A stretch of DNA of 64,000 nt, from NCBI GenBank assembly GCA_964019055.1, contig OZ025216.1:9063414-9127413 (forward strand), given 5' to 3'. This DNA comes from Anthopleura xanthogrammica. Its lineage: Eukaryota > Cnidaria > Anthozoa > Actiniaria > Actiniidae. This document shows, in pieces, positions 1 through 27,000 of the stretch. Made by a program: the position numbers and the translations under genes. The notes below the pieces were generated by a model. The model saw only the letters and a list, made by a program, of their open reading frames with translations, was not told the origin of the DNA and did not search any database. Position 1 is the stretch's first letter, and every line of letters begins with the position of its first letter.

Positions 1-351
1 CTGATGAAACACGATCTGCGAGTTTTTTGATTTACTTAAAAAACTCATGCACTATTTTATAATAAACGTTTGGTCGTTTAAGAGCGACCATACACGTCAC
101 GAACATGGAAATATTTACTTCGATAAAGGTTTGACGTCACTGTCATGCGCAATCAGTTAAAAAGAGACTGCTACATGTTGAAGATAGCATGCCAAAGTTA
201 AGACAAGGTTGCTAGTCGACGTATGACTACATTTCGATGGTCGTCGGTGATCGTATGTGAGACTGACCTTGATGAGGCTTTAGGTCTTCATCTAAAATTA
301 GAGGCACCTTTATCTCTGCAAAAGTCGTCCTCATTAGTATTATTTATATAA

Positions 352-870
352 AGACACACGTGTGACGCAGACGATACACAGATATATCCGATCCGGATAA
401 ATCATAAGGCTTCATTAATTCAACTTGAGTCTTGTATCCAAGATATCAGAGCCTGGTCATTTCTTAACAAGCTTGTACTTCGGAGTGATAAAAAAAACCC
501 CAGAAATCGTCCATATTCTTTCTAGTTTCTCCAGGCAAGTTCCTATATCATCACTTGTTGTCTCATTTGGAAACTGCTTCTTATCCCCGAAGTCTGAAAC
601 TCGCAATCTCGGTGTTGTTTTTGACAAGCACTTATCACTGAAGGAACACGTTAATAGTATATGTCGTTCTGCATTATTTGCTTTGAGTAACATTGGAACA
701 TTGGAAAGATTCGCAAATTTCTTGACCAAAACACTGCTTAATCTTTGGTTCACTGTTTTGTCACATCTCGTCATGACCAATATAACTCCCTTTTATTTGT
801 ACTGCTTGGGTACGAAATACAAAAGCTCCAAAGGGTATTGAACACTGCTCCGTTAAACATTAGTTATACT
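352..870 (+). pseudogene. decayed non-LTR retrotransposon reverse transcriptase fragment
   Basis: Translation across two frames gives the RT catalytic neighbourhood (ADDTQIY at 367-387, where the usual Tyr before ADD reads Asp), then LESCIQDIRAW at 427-459. After a frame change comes LGVVFDKHLSLKEHVNSICR, the thumb region of CR1/Jockey-type elements. The frameshift and the lost residue show a dead copy. It probably lies in the intron upstream of the first visible gene 1 exon. Confidence 0.75.
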
Positions 871-978
871 AAAAAAGTATAATCTTATGCAAATTCTATT
901 GTTTTCTATTGTTTAATTAGCACTATTTTGTGCTATTTAGTAATTTGTATTTCACGGATATGCTGTTTTTTTCTATGA

Positions 979-1091
979 ATATTATCATGAAGGATATTTA
1001 GACAAATTATCCCTCATCACTATTTATCCAGAGGGATGTTAGAGCTTAAACATCCCTCTGGAAACATGTCCGAGGTAATCATGATATTATA
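979..1091. repeat. palindromic MITE-like repeat, copy 1
   Basis: Outer arms ATTATCATGA/TCATGATAT enclose a hairpin of CCAGAGGGATGTT and AACATCCCTCTGG. A related element lies at 56777-56910 in gene 4, so this is a dispersed foldback family. Confidence 0.6.
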
Positions 1092-1370
1092 GAAAGGTAC
1101 CTTGATCGCATATACTAATGAAGAAGATTTTTTTGGGTATAAGGATCAATGCACCAAATGATTAAAGAATTATTCATATGTTTTTGAAATATTACACAAA
1201 GTATCATTATTGTCGTACTCCTCCTCATCTTATCACCAACAACACCATCTTCATCACATCATTATCATCGTTATGTAGATTTCATGTTTGACAGCGTCAA
1301 TTGTTGATAGAAACCAACTGGTAGATTTAGTGGGTTAATTTGAGACTTATATTATATCATCAATTGACAG

Positions 1371-14795
<13,425 letters not shown>

Positions 14796-14835
14796 ACTGT
14801 TCGCGTAGTTCCCTTTTCTCTATAAACACATCTTG

Positions 14836-14841
14836 ATTAAA
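14836..14841 (+). promoter_or_regulatory. putative polyadenylation signal ATTAAA, gene 1
   Basis: ATTAAA lies 41 bases after the stop codon, in a block (ATCTTGATTAAATAGG) conserved after genes 1, 2 and 3. Confidence 0.6.
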
Positions 14842-14910
14842 TAGGTTTACTTGCTCGTCGCTCTAATTCTTGCTTCAAATATATACGAATAAGAAAAAGA
14901 GAATAGTTCC

Positions 14911-15731
14911 CTTCACAGTTCCCTGCGCCGTCTTGAAAGGTAGCCGTGCCTTTGCATCGAATCGAGACGAACTTAACGGTGACCTTGCAATGATAGAGAC
15001 CTTTTTTAACACGTCGGACAATAATTCACTTGTCTCTATCATTAGTGGGCAACAAAGCAAACAAGGGACTGGGTCCAAGTTTAAAACAATTATTTAACTA
15101 AGGTTCATGAAAAAATGACCCCATCACATGAAAGAGCAACATGCAACAAGCTTACTGACTAAGTTTTAGGAAGTTTGACCTTATAGAAACAATGTTATGA
15201 TCATTCAAACACTGCCAAAAGTACAGACGGAGAAATTATATTCTCTATATTTTGGAAATTTTAAAAATACCGTGATTTCGTTTCAATAGACCTTTTTCAG
15301 TTACCGATACTGCGGCCATCTTGAATTCTATTGTTTTAAGTAAGCATTATGGGATGTCGAGGGGTAATTATTGGAAAAATTATAGCTGTCAGGGTGGGTG
15401 TCTTTTTTAATATAATTTAACATTATCCAATGAGAAACATATCTAAAAACGAATTATCTTTTGTTCGTAAAATTATTTGAGAAAGTAACCCCACCATTCT
15501 ATATGCTTTATAAATATTTCCACGTTTGCCCCCTTGTCATCTCATAATTTAAGATGGCTGCCGTATCGGTAAAAAAAGTTTATTTCCTCAAACTTGATCG
15601 AATTTTCAGTTCTTACTCAGTAATTTTTATGTGTATTTTTTTATGATGGGCTCACCGTTCGTCTCACTTCGATGCAAAGGCACTGTTATCTTTCAAGATG
15701 GCGTAGAGAACCGACTGTGAAGGGGACTATT
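14911..15731. mobile_element. MITE family M2, copy split by ~600 bp of other DNA
   Basis: The left half (14911-15050) and right half (15650-15731, ending TGTGAAGGGGACTATT) match the element at 3499-3717. Between them lies a diverged M1-like element with arms ACCGATACTGCGGCCATC and GATGGCTGCCGTATCGGT (15302-15592). Confidence 0.6.
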
Positions 15732-16488
15732 CATCTTTAATTCTTAGAAAAAGCTTTTTGATAAAAAGAGTAACCATTTGAAAATCATCACAAGATTAGA
15801 CAACCGTTTGTAGAGGTTGAGATGTTTTTATCAAGGGATTTAGTCTGATGTGTGTGTAATAACAAAACATGTTAGTAATCAGTACAAGTTTTAGTTTTTT
15901 TTTACGAAGGAAGTGATTTCTAGTTGGTATTCTACGTTTCATTAAGTATATTTTCACATAATCTTTTATATAACTGGAGGTATATTATCCGGTCATTCCT
16001 GTACTCTTAGAGTCACTTAAGAAAAATAACTAGATTCCGCTACGCTTGTAACGAATCCGGTCGGTGTTTGTAATTTTTTTAGAACATTTATCATTTCGCT
16101 CTAATAGTTATTTAAATAAACCTTTGGATAGTGATATTTTCGTACTTTTTTTTTTTTTGAGCCAGAAAGTTTCTTATATTCTTTGTAGTATTGAAAAAAT
16201 CGAGACCTGAGACACACTGGCGAAAATACACGAGAACGAGATTCTTTAAATTGAAGGGCGGAAGTTTTTTATTGCGTTACTCTGATTTTCAATAAATGAC
16301 CATTACTGACCAATCTTCACGCGTTAACGTTTCTTTAGTTATAAGCCAATCCGTCTTATTATTGTTGCTGTAGCATATTTTCAGTATTAAGGGTATTGGT
16401 ACTTTCAAACCTTGTCTGAAGGCTGAAACAGTTTTTATTACAATACTCTGATCTGTTTGACCAATACTGACCATTCGTCACGCCTGGC

Positions 16489-17233
16489 TTAAGGCAATGG
16501 GCTCGCGCAAATTTAACCGATAGATTTTCCTATAATTTTGCATATAGATAGTTTTTGAGATGGACAAAACAGAACAACAACAAAAATCGGGGGTCATCGA
16601 CATAGATTTTGCGCTATGTTAGCTTGAACACGGCACTCCCCAGCGAGTCTAGAACGAAAACAACGCTTCTCAAAGTATTACGTCTAGTTTAATTCTGGTG
16701 GCTGCAATATGAAAAACAGAGGCTTTCAGAGGTACTAAAGTAAATAAACTTCTTTGAAAAACAGTTTAATGTCACAAAGTTCAGGAAAAATGCTAAGTTT
16801 TGACATTTCCAACTTGAAAAACAGTCGAAATTACGTGCGAATGTCAAGTCTTTTTTAGATGATGTTTCACGATTTTCTCGAAAACAAACCGATAGATTTT
16901 TTATTTTTTTCGATATGTACTAGCTTTAGTTAAAAGACATCGAATTCAGGAAAAAATTGTATAGGTCACCGTATTCATTTACAAGATATAAGTCGTAAAG
17001 CAACGCAAAATGAAGAGCGACAAACGGAAAGCACACAGGTAGCCCAATCCATGGGTTTTGTCGCGCATGCCTCGAGTCATCGAACATACACAAAATGACT
17101 GCCATGCGACTAATTGTCAAGTTATATAAATACAGTGTATTGTTTCACATTTTGGTCAATATATTATACAATTCTAAATAAATAAAAAAATGCGCAGAAA
17201 GATGCGCACGAGTGCGCGAGCCCATTGCCTTAA
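16489..17233. mobile_element. TTAA-bounded MITE family M4
   Basis: Exact 21-bp terminal inverted repeats beginning TTAAGGCAATGGGCTCGCG, flanked by TTAA as in piggyBac-type insertions. No intact transposase frame. Absent from the otherwise matching gene 3 flank. Confidence 0.8.
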
Positions 17234-18112
17234 CATATCGTTGTTGGTAATACAGATGAAAACACAGTGTTCAAAAATATCGGGATCCTTCAGGTCCTTC
17301 AGTACGGGCAAAGTTCCACTTACGTGACTAGGGTTGCTAATCAAACACTAAAACCCACTGAAAACACTCTCTTTTTTTAAGAATTGCTGTTGCTGGTACG
17401 TTTTATACAGGAGTTTATTGTAGCAAACTGTATTTGTAATTCGAATTTGATTTTTCTTGGAAATGACAGAAACACTTTAGCAAACAAATAAGTTTGAGTT
17501 TTTCATCACGATACGTGCAGTCGTAGATGATATATCCTACGTCTTGGAATCTTAGAACCATTAAAAACCGGCATTGATTCTGATTGATATCTACTAAATG
17601 CTTCATACGTATTTACTCGCTGCAAATACAATTCATTATCTTAATCGAGGAAGCAAATATTTTCTTGACAAATCATTTTGATACCTTTAAATGAAAGGCT
17701 TATCATGATCGACTTTAATTTTGAAACTTTTTAAGTACCAAGACCATTAACATCAGTAGAACTCATCGCTAGCTAACTACTTCATTGTCTTAGCTGTGAT
17801 CTGATTTAGACACAACAACTCATTGGGAGGGCAAATGGGTCTTTATTGCGTGACCGAAGAAAATAATCCCCCCCTGATTGGGGGGTAAAAGAATTGTTTT
17901 TACACTGTTGCTGTTTGTTCGCTCACTGATACTAATGAGGTGGCCATGCTAATCACTTGCTTATAACTGCTATGGGGCCAGGCCCCCAGAAATTATATGC
18001 ATCGCCTATGGTATTGAATTGTGATAAACAAGTCTGTCACTCACTTTAATTAGGAAAAACCTTTGATTACTTAACCCACATAGTTTAATTTAAAAAAATC
18101 TGGCTCCTTTAT

Positions 18113-18570
18113 AATAAAGGTCTAAGGCCAGCCACTAGAATATAGGACAAACACTGGATTCTATAGAAATCGTGCTTAGCGTTTACTGCAAACTTGATAA
18201 GTCAACAGGAAGTAAATTCCATACACAATAGGCTTTATTTTTTGTTGTCAGTGTCCTTAAACTTCTGTGCATGAACTATTAATTATTATTCGCGGTACTC
18301 TATGTGTCTCTTACTCAACTCTCATAAATTAAATATTGCTTCTGCGAGATATTTTTTCCCAATAACTTCTTTTGTAAATCTTTTGAACAGATGCCAATCA
18401 GTGTCATTTTCTCTTTCAACCTCGTTATCATTAGCCAATCAGATGAGTCACGTTTAAGGTGTGGCTTTACGATAAAGGATTTTGACTATTGAAAAGCGCC
18501 CCAGTCCTTGCTGTCCTTGCTGTATATACGCTGTCCTGATTTTTGTTTAATTTCAGGTTCAGTCTTTAGA
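18113..18570 (+). promoter_or_regulatory. putative gene 2 promoter block (conserved upstream of gene 3)
   Basis: The block containing GGACAAACACTGGATTCTAT and AAGTCAACAGGAAGTAAATT recurs upstream of gene 3 (31680-31915). A TATATA run at 18523-18528 lies about 95 bases before the start codon in gene 2 only. Promoter role is inference from position and conservation. Confidence 0.4.
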
Positions 18571-18622
18571 GTAAATCTTTGCAATCGTGCGCCGTGTCAG
18601 TGATTCCGAACATAACCAAGTC

Positions 18623-18739
18623 ATGGTAATTTTGCATCTTTTCATTGCTGTGCTTTTGTTCTTTGTTGGTGAAGTTCAGTCATCGCATTACAGAGGAGGT
18701 ACAATTTCCTACAGCCCAAACCCAAGCTCGCCGTACTCG
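18623..18739 (+). CDS. gene 2 exon 1: signal peptide and YRGGTISY start
   Basis: ATG at 18623 opens a hydrophobic leader ([13 protein letters not shown]) followed by [13 protein letters not shown]. 117 bp, ends phase 0. This start is chosen because it is the first ATG giving a compact signal peptide. Confidence 0.88.
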
Positions 18740-21700
18740 GTAATGTCAAAATTCTGTCTACTAGATTAACAAAGTTACTGCTTGGTTTTAAGCAAGTGAC
18801 GGCTCACGAAACATGACAGTTACTAAAAAATTCTATGTTGATTTTTTTGCCAGGTTGACTTCACATTCAGGCTCTCATTCCGTCGAGGTGCTGTCTTTTG
18901 TGACAGTAGTAGTGTCGCGAGCAGAAGCCTTGCATCCACGTCGTTTTCCAATAGATGGCAAGTAACAAGATATTACGGGTCATATTATTCCAGTTCTTCT
19001 AGTGGAAGTGCAAACATTTATTGCAGTGACTTTAACGTCGAAGAAGACTGGAGCGAAGGAAACAATACATTTACATATGTGGGGAGCTATAGCGATAACT
19101 GGTGGAATGTAAGGTATGTCAAATAGTAAAAATTTGTTTAAAAATGAATTTTAATTAAAAGCACCATTTTACAAGGTCAGACGGAGAAAACAGCTAGAAA
19201 ACTAATACAAGAATTAAGCGAGAGGTTCGTTTGGTTGTTATGCTTTGCCTGTTTTAGTTTCATTGTCTGCACTTTCTGTATAACTGCCGCCTACAGCAGA
19301 GACCACTGAACCAGTTAAAGTGCATATCACCCCTGATACAATACGTTCAGTACTGATTCTACATGAAGTAGATAGTTGAATAGCAAAATATTTCTTGATT
19401 TGAGTGATGCGTCTTTAAGTTATAAAGGTTTATATTTGCAATATGTTAATGACTGTGACGTCAGGCAAGGCTTCATTAAATATACAAAACTTTGATTGGC
19501 TGATAGCCGTGTTTACATGAGGCTATGTAAACACGGCAAGTTTCAATATGTTATAAAACATATAGAAAACGTTTTCCCGTGTTTACATAGCCTGATATAA
19601 ACACTCGGGAAAGTTTGGGAGAAGTCTTCAGCTCTGTGTAAACCTCGTCTGCGGCTCGGTTTTACACAACAGCTCTCGACTTCTCCCAAACTTCCCTCGT
19701 GTTTATATTTGTCATTTTTGGGATCAGCGTTGAATTTTATATAACATTACTTTCTAAAAAAAGTTTTCTAATTACTTTCGGCTTTAGTATTCAGTCACCT
19801 TAAATATTGGAAGTGATAAAAACATTCCATGGAAAGTTAGAAATACTTGTTGTTGTTCTCTAAAACGTTATTTCTTCATTTGTTTGCCTCTTTTATTAAG
19901 AATAACTGACAATGGAAATTGGATTCATGGAATCACATATTCCAATCCTTCGAATAACATGCATCTGGACGCAAGAGTCAACAGAACCGTCGGCGGTGCC
20001 TTCAATAACTCTTCACCAGTTACCAATCTTCCACTAACGGTCTACGTAGTTCAAGGTATCCCATCAGTCATTAAAATTCCTGTCGAAGATCCTGATGGTG
20101 ACATAGTGCGTTGTCGTAATGCAAGCTACCAGGAGTGTTACAGAGGAATGTGTACTTACTTTCCTCATGGAGTAATAGACGAGGTAAGCTACCGGCAGGA
20201 ATGTTACAGAGGAATGTGTACTTACTTTTCTCATGGAGTACTAGACGAGGTAAGCTACCGGTAGGAATGTTACAGAGGAATGTGTACTTACTTTCCTCAT
20301 GGAGTACTAGACGAGGTAAGCTACCTGCAGAAATGCTACAGAGGAATGTGTACTTACATCTTCATGGAGTACTAGATGAGGTAAGCTACCGGCAGGAATC
20401 TTACAGAGGAATGTGTACTTACTTTCTTCATGGAGTACTAGATGAGGTAAGCTACCGGCAGAAATGTTACAGAGGAATGTGTACTTACATCTTCATGGAG
20501 TACTAGAAGAGGTAAGCTACCTGCAGAAATGCTACAGAGGAATGTGTACTTACATCTTCATGGAGTACTAGATGAGGTAAGCTACCGGCAGAAATGTTAC
20601 AGAGGAATGTGTACTTACTTTCTTCATGGAGTACTAGATGAGGTAAGCTACCTGCAGAAATGTTACAGAGGAATGTGTACTTACTTTCTTCATGGAGTAC
20701 TAGATGAGGTAAGTTACCGGCAGGAATGTTACAGAGGAATGTGTACTTACTTTTCTCATGGGGTAATAGACGAGGTAAGTTACCTGCAGAAATGTTACAG
20801 AGGAATGTATACTTACTTTCCTCATGGAGTACTAGACGAGGTAAGCTAACCGCAGGAATTTTACAGAGGAATGAGTACTAACTTTCTTCATGGAGTACTA
20901 GACGAGGTAAGCTACCTGCAGGAATGCTACAGAGAAATGACTTATAAGTTACTTTCTTTGTGATCATTTTCAGGGAACTTGTAGTCTCAGTTATAATGGC
21001 GCTGGTTCGGTAGGGCAACTCTTCCCAATCATCTTGAAGCTTGAAGATTTTCCTTCAGGGACGACGCAGTTCGATTCGTCTAACAGTTTGGGCTCAGTGG
21101 ATCTGCAGTTTGTAGTACACATTGCTAATATGACAGGTAAGGGCAGATCAAGACCATGAATCGTAATTAATTTATATCTAGTTTAGCAACCAGTCACTAG
21201 CATATCAAGATATCGATCAATGACGGACCGATTCCTTTTGCATGGACTAGCGGTACGAAAGCTATCATGGTGTTACAAATAGCGTAAATCTATCACGAGC
21301 AAAAACCATTGCCCTTTTTGATAATTGGAAAATATAAACAAACGAACAAACAAACAAACAAACAAACAAACGAACGAACGAACAAACGAGTGAATGAATG
21401 AATGAATGAATGAATGAACGAATGGATAAGAATTAAGAGTAGATTCCATACTTATTTTATTAGAGTGCAGTAACTACACCGTGTTGAACGCACGTGACCG
21501 TTCTCAAGAAGTACACAGAGGTAACTTATTAATGTGCGATCAGTACACCCTCACACCAGGATGGTACCGCTTCATGGGTGATGCTGGTACTGCTATGCCA
21601 ACGTCTTGTGTACCTATGAATCATTGTGGTACTCATGCTTCTGGATGGATGCAAGGTTCACATCCCACCCAAGCAGAGGGTATCGTGACTCGTAGGGTGT

Positions 21701-23994
21701 GCTATCACTGGAGTAGTAACTGCTGTAACTGGAACAACAATATTCGTGTCAAAAACTGTGGAGGATTCTACGTGTACGAGCTTGTCAAACCATCATACTG
21801 TCACCTCCGTTACTGTGGCAACGGGACAGGTAAGTGTGGTTTTATTTTGTGCTTAATGTCTCTAGTTATAAGAAATTTAAGACTACTGAAACCTATCTAC
21901 TGATAAATGTGATATTCGATGCAAATATTTGTTACCAATATATATATTCAAATTGTATATGTGCGCTAACGCAAAGTACTCTTTATTCTAATGCTGTTGG
22001 GCTTTTCTTGTTCAGGTACGAACAACACATGCGCAAGCAGTCCTTGTCGTAATAATGGCACGTGTGCTAATACTTACTCTGGCTACAGGTGCTATTGTCC
22101 ATATGGTTACAACGGGACACAATGTGAAACAAGTTAGTTGTACTAGAATATATGCATGAATGTATATATAAAGTATGTGTTACCCAGACAAACATTGGTA
22201 TACTAACCGGTAGGGGAAAGGGATTGGAAATGAGCTCCATTTGAGACCCTTCGCATCCCCTAAACAAGAAAAATATATTTAAGACTCTCTTTCTCCAATG
22301 TTTACAGTCCCCTATCTCCTACTAGCCAACCAGTTTCGCTTATATATGTCGCCTTTCTCATTCATTAAACATTGGATGTTGGATGACATAATAGTTGGCT
22401 ATTTAACAATTAGTCCTCGAGTCCGAATGGTCTACGAGTCAATAGCCCATGAGGCCGAAGGCCGAAGGCCGAATGGGCTATTGACCCCTAGGCCATGAGG
22501 GCGAGAGGTCTAATTGTTTTAGTAAAAACCTACTAATCGGTCCAATAAAAGGATGCAAAAAGTTTTGGATTTTGCTTTAAATATATATTTTTTTGGTTTT
22601 CAAAACCGGCGCTTTTCGCTACTAGAGGTCTATCACTAATAGACCCCTAGTAGCTCAGCCAATCACAGGGCTCGATTGGTGATAGACCATTAGTAGGTTT
22701 TTTCTAATACTTTATAGTCCAGCAATTTGATGCAAAAGAATGCTCGAATTATGCACTTTTGGGTAAAGGCACAAAACTTGGCACGATGATAGCATAGGAC
22801 AACCTGATTGATTTCGGCTATGGGCCCACCTCGATTTCATTCAGGGGGAGGCAAAGTTGGTACTTAGGGGGGAGGGGAAGGGCAACATTTTTTACAAATT
22901 TTTAAACTTTATTATATCTTATCAAAGCACTAAACTTACCAGATATTCAGTGTTTAAGGTGGCTGCCTACTAAAGAAACGTGAAGCTACTGCGCACGCTA
23001 CTACGAAATCACAATGACGCTATAAAGCAGGCAATCTGACGCCACTATGTGCGCGCGCACGAATAACCTTCAAACTTTTATCGAAGAACCATATACGTTT
23101 TGAACTTCCATAGGGCAAAACCCTTTTTTTTGCACTCGTTTTAGACAAAATTGTCAAGGGCAAGACGAATAAAAAAATAAAAAGTTGACTATATTTCTCA
23201 ATATTTTCCAATTTTTTTGACTGATATTTGTAACACGATGTATAATTTAGTTTTCCTGAAAAAATAACGTCAAAAGCTTGATTACCGGTGAAGTTATGAA
23301 TTTTTTTCGTAGAGAGTTGGTTTTCGCTTCCTTTTCTTCATAAAGTTGTTGATATGCTTATGTTTAATCGTGAATATCTCGAAAACGGCCTCGGGACACC
23401 CCTTTCTTCTTTCCAGATTTGAAATCAGCATTAAATTTATGTTTAAAAAACTTTTTCATGATTTTTTTTAATAGTTGGCAGCCTCCTTAAACTATATGAG
23501 CGTTTTTTAAAAAATTTATTTCTCGTAAGTTTAGTGCTAATTTGATGATATATAAGAAAATTTAAGAAATTGCAACAATTTTTGCCCTCCCCTCCCCCTG
23601 AGTACATATTTTGCCTCCCCCTGAATTGAAATCGATAGTTAAAATCAATTGGCTTGCCTTATGCTATCATATCGTGCCAAGTTTGGTGCTTCTAACCAAA
23701 AATGTACAATTCGAGCACAATATTGCTGCACTATTACGCCTTTTCTTTCTCTATTATTATCCTTATTATCCTCCCCGCGTCAGTGGTAACTGAATCGAAC
23801 AGTTGCTCCCAGTGGTACTACACTTGTGAGAACTATGTAGTGTTTTTTTTCTGTACTTACTTGGATAACTTGGGGATATAGTTTTTTCATACAGTAGGAA
23901 ATGTTTTCCCTCGTTAACCGCCGCCCGGTTGGCTCAGTGGCTCAGTTGGTTGAGCACCGGACTTTCGTGCAGGAGGTCGTGGTTCGAGTCCCGG

Positions 23995-24033
<39 letters not shown>

Positions 24034-27000
24034 TGTGCTGCCTTTGTAATTACATCTGCAAACGGTTAGACTTTCAAGTGGCTCGGATGACCACTTTAAA
24101 TGGCGGTCTCGTCTCTCCACACTTCATCACTAACCAATATCGGAGGGACGTAAAAGAACCACTGAGGACGTAAAGAAACCCTGGCAGTGACCATCCTCGG
24201 TGTCTACACCTTATACTAACCACCTCTCATGATTGTAAAGCGCCTTTGATTATATATACATAGAAAGGGCGCTATATAAATAAAAAATCATTATCATTAT
24301 CATTAGAAAATAATATTATAATTCCTTTTTCTGAGTCCTTGAATTGATTGTTATCAATTTTATGGCTCGAGTTCTTTCGAGGGAAAATATTGTCACATGA
24401 AGAACTGCTACATCTTGCAAGTATCAAACTTGGCAACCTTGCAATCATGCCTCCTAAAGAGGGACAATATTATATTTCAAATCACTTAAAAAAGTAACGG
24501 TGGTGCATCAATTGGAAACTTCGTGAATCAAAAACTGAACCGACACGTAAAATTTTACACATACACTGGACTGGTCATTAAAATGGGAGACATTTTAATG
24601 ATTAAAATCGATTAAAATCATTTTTGTACAAAGTTACAAACAAATGGGTCAACTGGAATACCGTTTTTTGAAAACAAATTTATTTTGAATCTAGGCCTGA
24701 ACCAGCCGTGTAGCAGTAACCCTTGTCGTAACGGAGGTACTTGTCGTGGTGGTCCTGGCTGGTACAGATGTGACTGTCTTAGTGGATACTTTGGACAACA
24801 ATGCCAGACTTGTAAGTAGGTCTAAGCCAAAAATCAGAGCATTGTATTTTACGCCACAGTTGATCTCTAAAATTATTAAATGTCGTTGTTCTAATATGAG
24901 AAATCCCATTTATTTTGAATCTAGACATGCCGTGTCACAGTAATCCTTGTCGTAACGGAGGTACTTGCCGTGGTGGTTATGGCTGGTACAGATGTGACTG
25001 TCCAAGTGGATTGACTGGTCAACAATGCGAATCAAGTATGTTGAGTACCCATGTGGTGCTTTGTTTAGATATAATATTTCAGTAATATAACAGTAGTACT
25101 ATCACCGTCACTACTAGAGCAGATTTTGTATGAGCGTGAAAAGTCATGGCACTCGGCACGGTTACGGCGCGGCGCGGACACGGCACGGAATTTCGAATGT
25201 TTTCATACACGGCAAGGCACTAACACGGTCAGTACGGTACGGTGCGGTTCGTGCTGTACGTTTTTCAAAGTCATACGAAAACTGCTCTATTAGAACACCA
25301 CAAACTTTCACACCCACCCACACCACCACGCCTTTCACGCCTCAAAAAATCAATCCTAACAGTAACAAATAATCGAACACTACATATATATTTCCATTTC
25401 AGACCTTAACACAAATGTAACTTGTGGTGAGAATTACATGCAGATTGACTTGGAGGACTCGTACTTCTCTGACATTGATTGGCGTAATCTGCACCTGATG
25501 GACCCATCATGTAGGGCAACAAAAACAGCCGATACAAGGAGACTACGAGCACCTCTAAACCAGTGTGGTACGACGTACACAGAAACCCAGAAAACAATCA
25601 CATTCTGGAACGAGGTAAATCATTTAAGGTGACTGGCTACTTTTGGAAAAAATTGTAAACTTTTTTTAAATACGATATCTTAGAGTGAAATTTAATGCTG
25701 ATTCCGAATATGAAAAGAAAAATTGGTGTCCAGCGCCATTCAAAAATAAATTTACATTTTAAAACGGGCGGAGAAACTCGGAAAGGAGCATGGTATTGCT
25801 TAACCAAATAAATCAATCTTCAAGAAAGATTTCTTAGGAATACTACACCTGACTTTGAGCTCTTAGATGCTTTCGTCTCAACTGACCAATTGTATAGAAC
25901 ACTCGACAAAATTTCTCGATTCTGATAGAGTAGAGTCCCAATTAAGTTGCTATGGAAATACGGCTTTAAGCGGCAAATTTCCCAAAACTTCCAAAAATAA
26001 AACCGCGAAACTTCCCGCGTACCACGTGATCACCGAGCAGGTTTCAAATATGTCTAAGTCATCAGGTCTAATCGGGTGTCGTCCTTACTATGTCATGACC
26101 ACGATAGTGGAGATTCCAATAATTTTAATTGAATAGACAGTGACTTGTGACTGCTGTGATTGGTCAACAGATGCCTTTAATCCCGTACCGTGACCTTGCT
26201 GTGTAACTTTTTACAGTTATGCGAAATGAACTTATTATTACCACAGCTAGTTTCAAAACACTATAAGATGATTAAAAGCTTAATACTGTACCTATATTGC
26301 ATGGTTTAATGATAGGTGAAAACCGACAACCGCTACCAGCCAATAGGGAATGGCCCGGTAATCTCACGTGACAGACACCTTCTTCTGCGGTTCTTTTGTG
26401 CGTATGAACGAAGCCGTTTTGTCAGCACGTCCTTCTCACCATCAAAGAAGTCGGTGGTTGCATCTGAAGGTATATAAATTGGATATAACTTTTTTTCTTG
26501 CGCAAAACAATTGTTCTTGACGTTTTGTGGGGATGATATTTAGTAAATAAACCCCTCCTGGTAGCCTCCTGCGCAGCCGCTGTGAGGCGCTTCCGGTTCC
26601 CGTCATTCCCCCACTAGCGTCTGCTCCAACTGGAACAACATTCCTTTCTATAAATTTGACCAATCAGAGAGAGCCCCACAAAAGCTTGTGGGTACGACCT
26701 TGACCTTGGCCGTCTTTCCCTAGAGAATGAGCGTATGGATGACTATTATAGCAAAGTAAGCCAGGATTTTTGTATAAGTAAGTTCAAAATTCATCAGAAA
26801 AAAGCCATAGATGCCGTAATTTTAGAAAATAAAGACGTTTTTGTGAATCTTTCCTACTTGATGATATTGATTATCCTCGTCATTGAAATACTAATCTAGT
26901 ATAGGAATCACGCTCGTTTAAAAGTATTAAAATTACTGAGCTACAATGTACAAGTAAATAAACCCTACTGGCTGTCTCTCTTCTACTATTCCTCGGTCCC

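Larger units (their letters stand above)
15727..18622 (+). repeat. gene 2 upstream region, duplicate of gene 3 upstream region
   Basis: Blocks match 30030-31980 in the same order: ATTAGACAACC... near 15793, CACGATACGTGCAGTCGTA near 17508, and CCAGCCACTAGAA near 18128. No gene seen here. The element at 16489-17233 is missing from the gene 3 copy. Confidence 0.8.

Noticed and set aside
1..200. Similarity of the window start to 51130-51240 (ACTCATG, CATACACGTCACG words) as a sign of a gene 0 3' flank
   Set aside because: Short and only moderately similar; could equally be a dispersed repeat, and gene 1's missing first exons should lie further left.
20130..20973. Possible CRISPR array
   Set aside because: Units are contiguous with no spacers, contain coding exon sequence, and the DNA is animal.
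23941..24000. Functional tRNA gene
   Set aside because: Has A and B boxes but continues into a SINE body with a second partial copy at 54375-54548; no clean cloverleaf checked.
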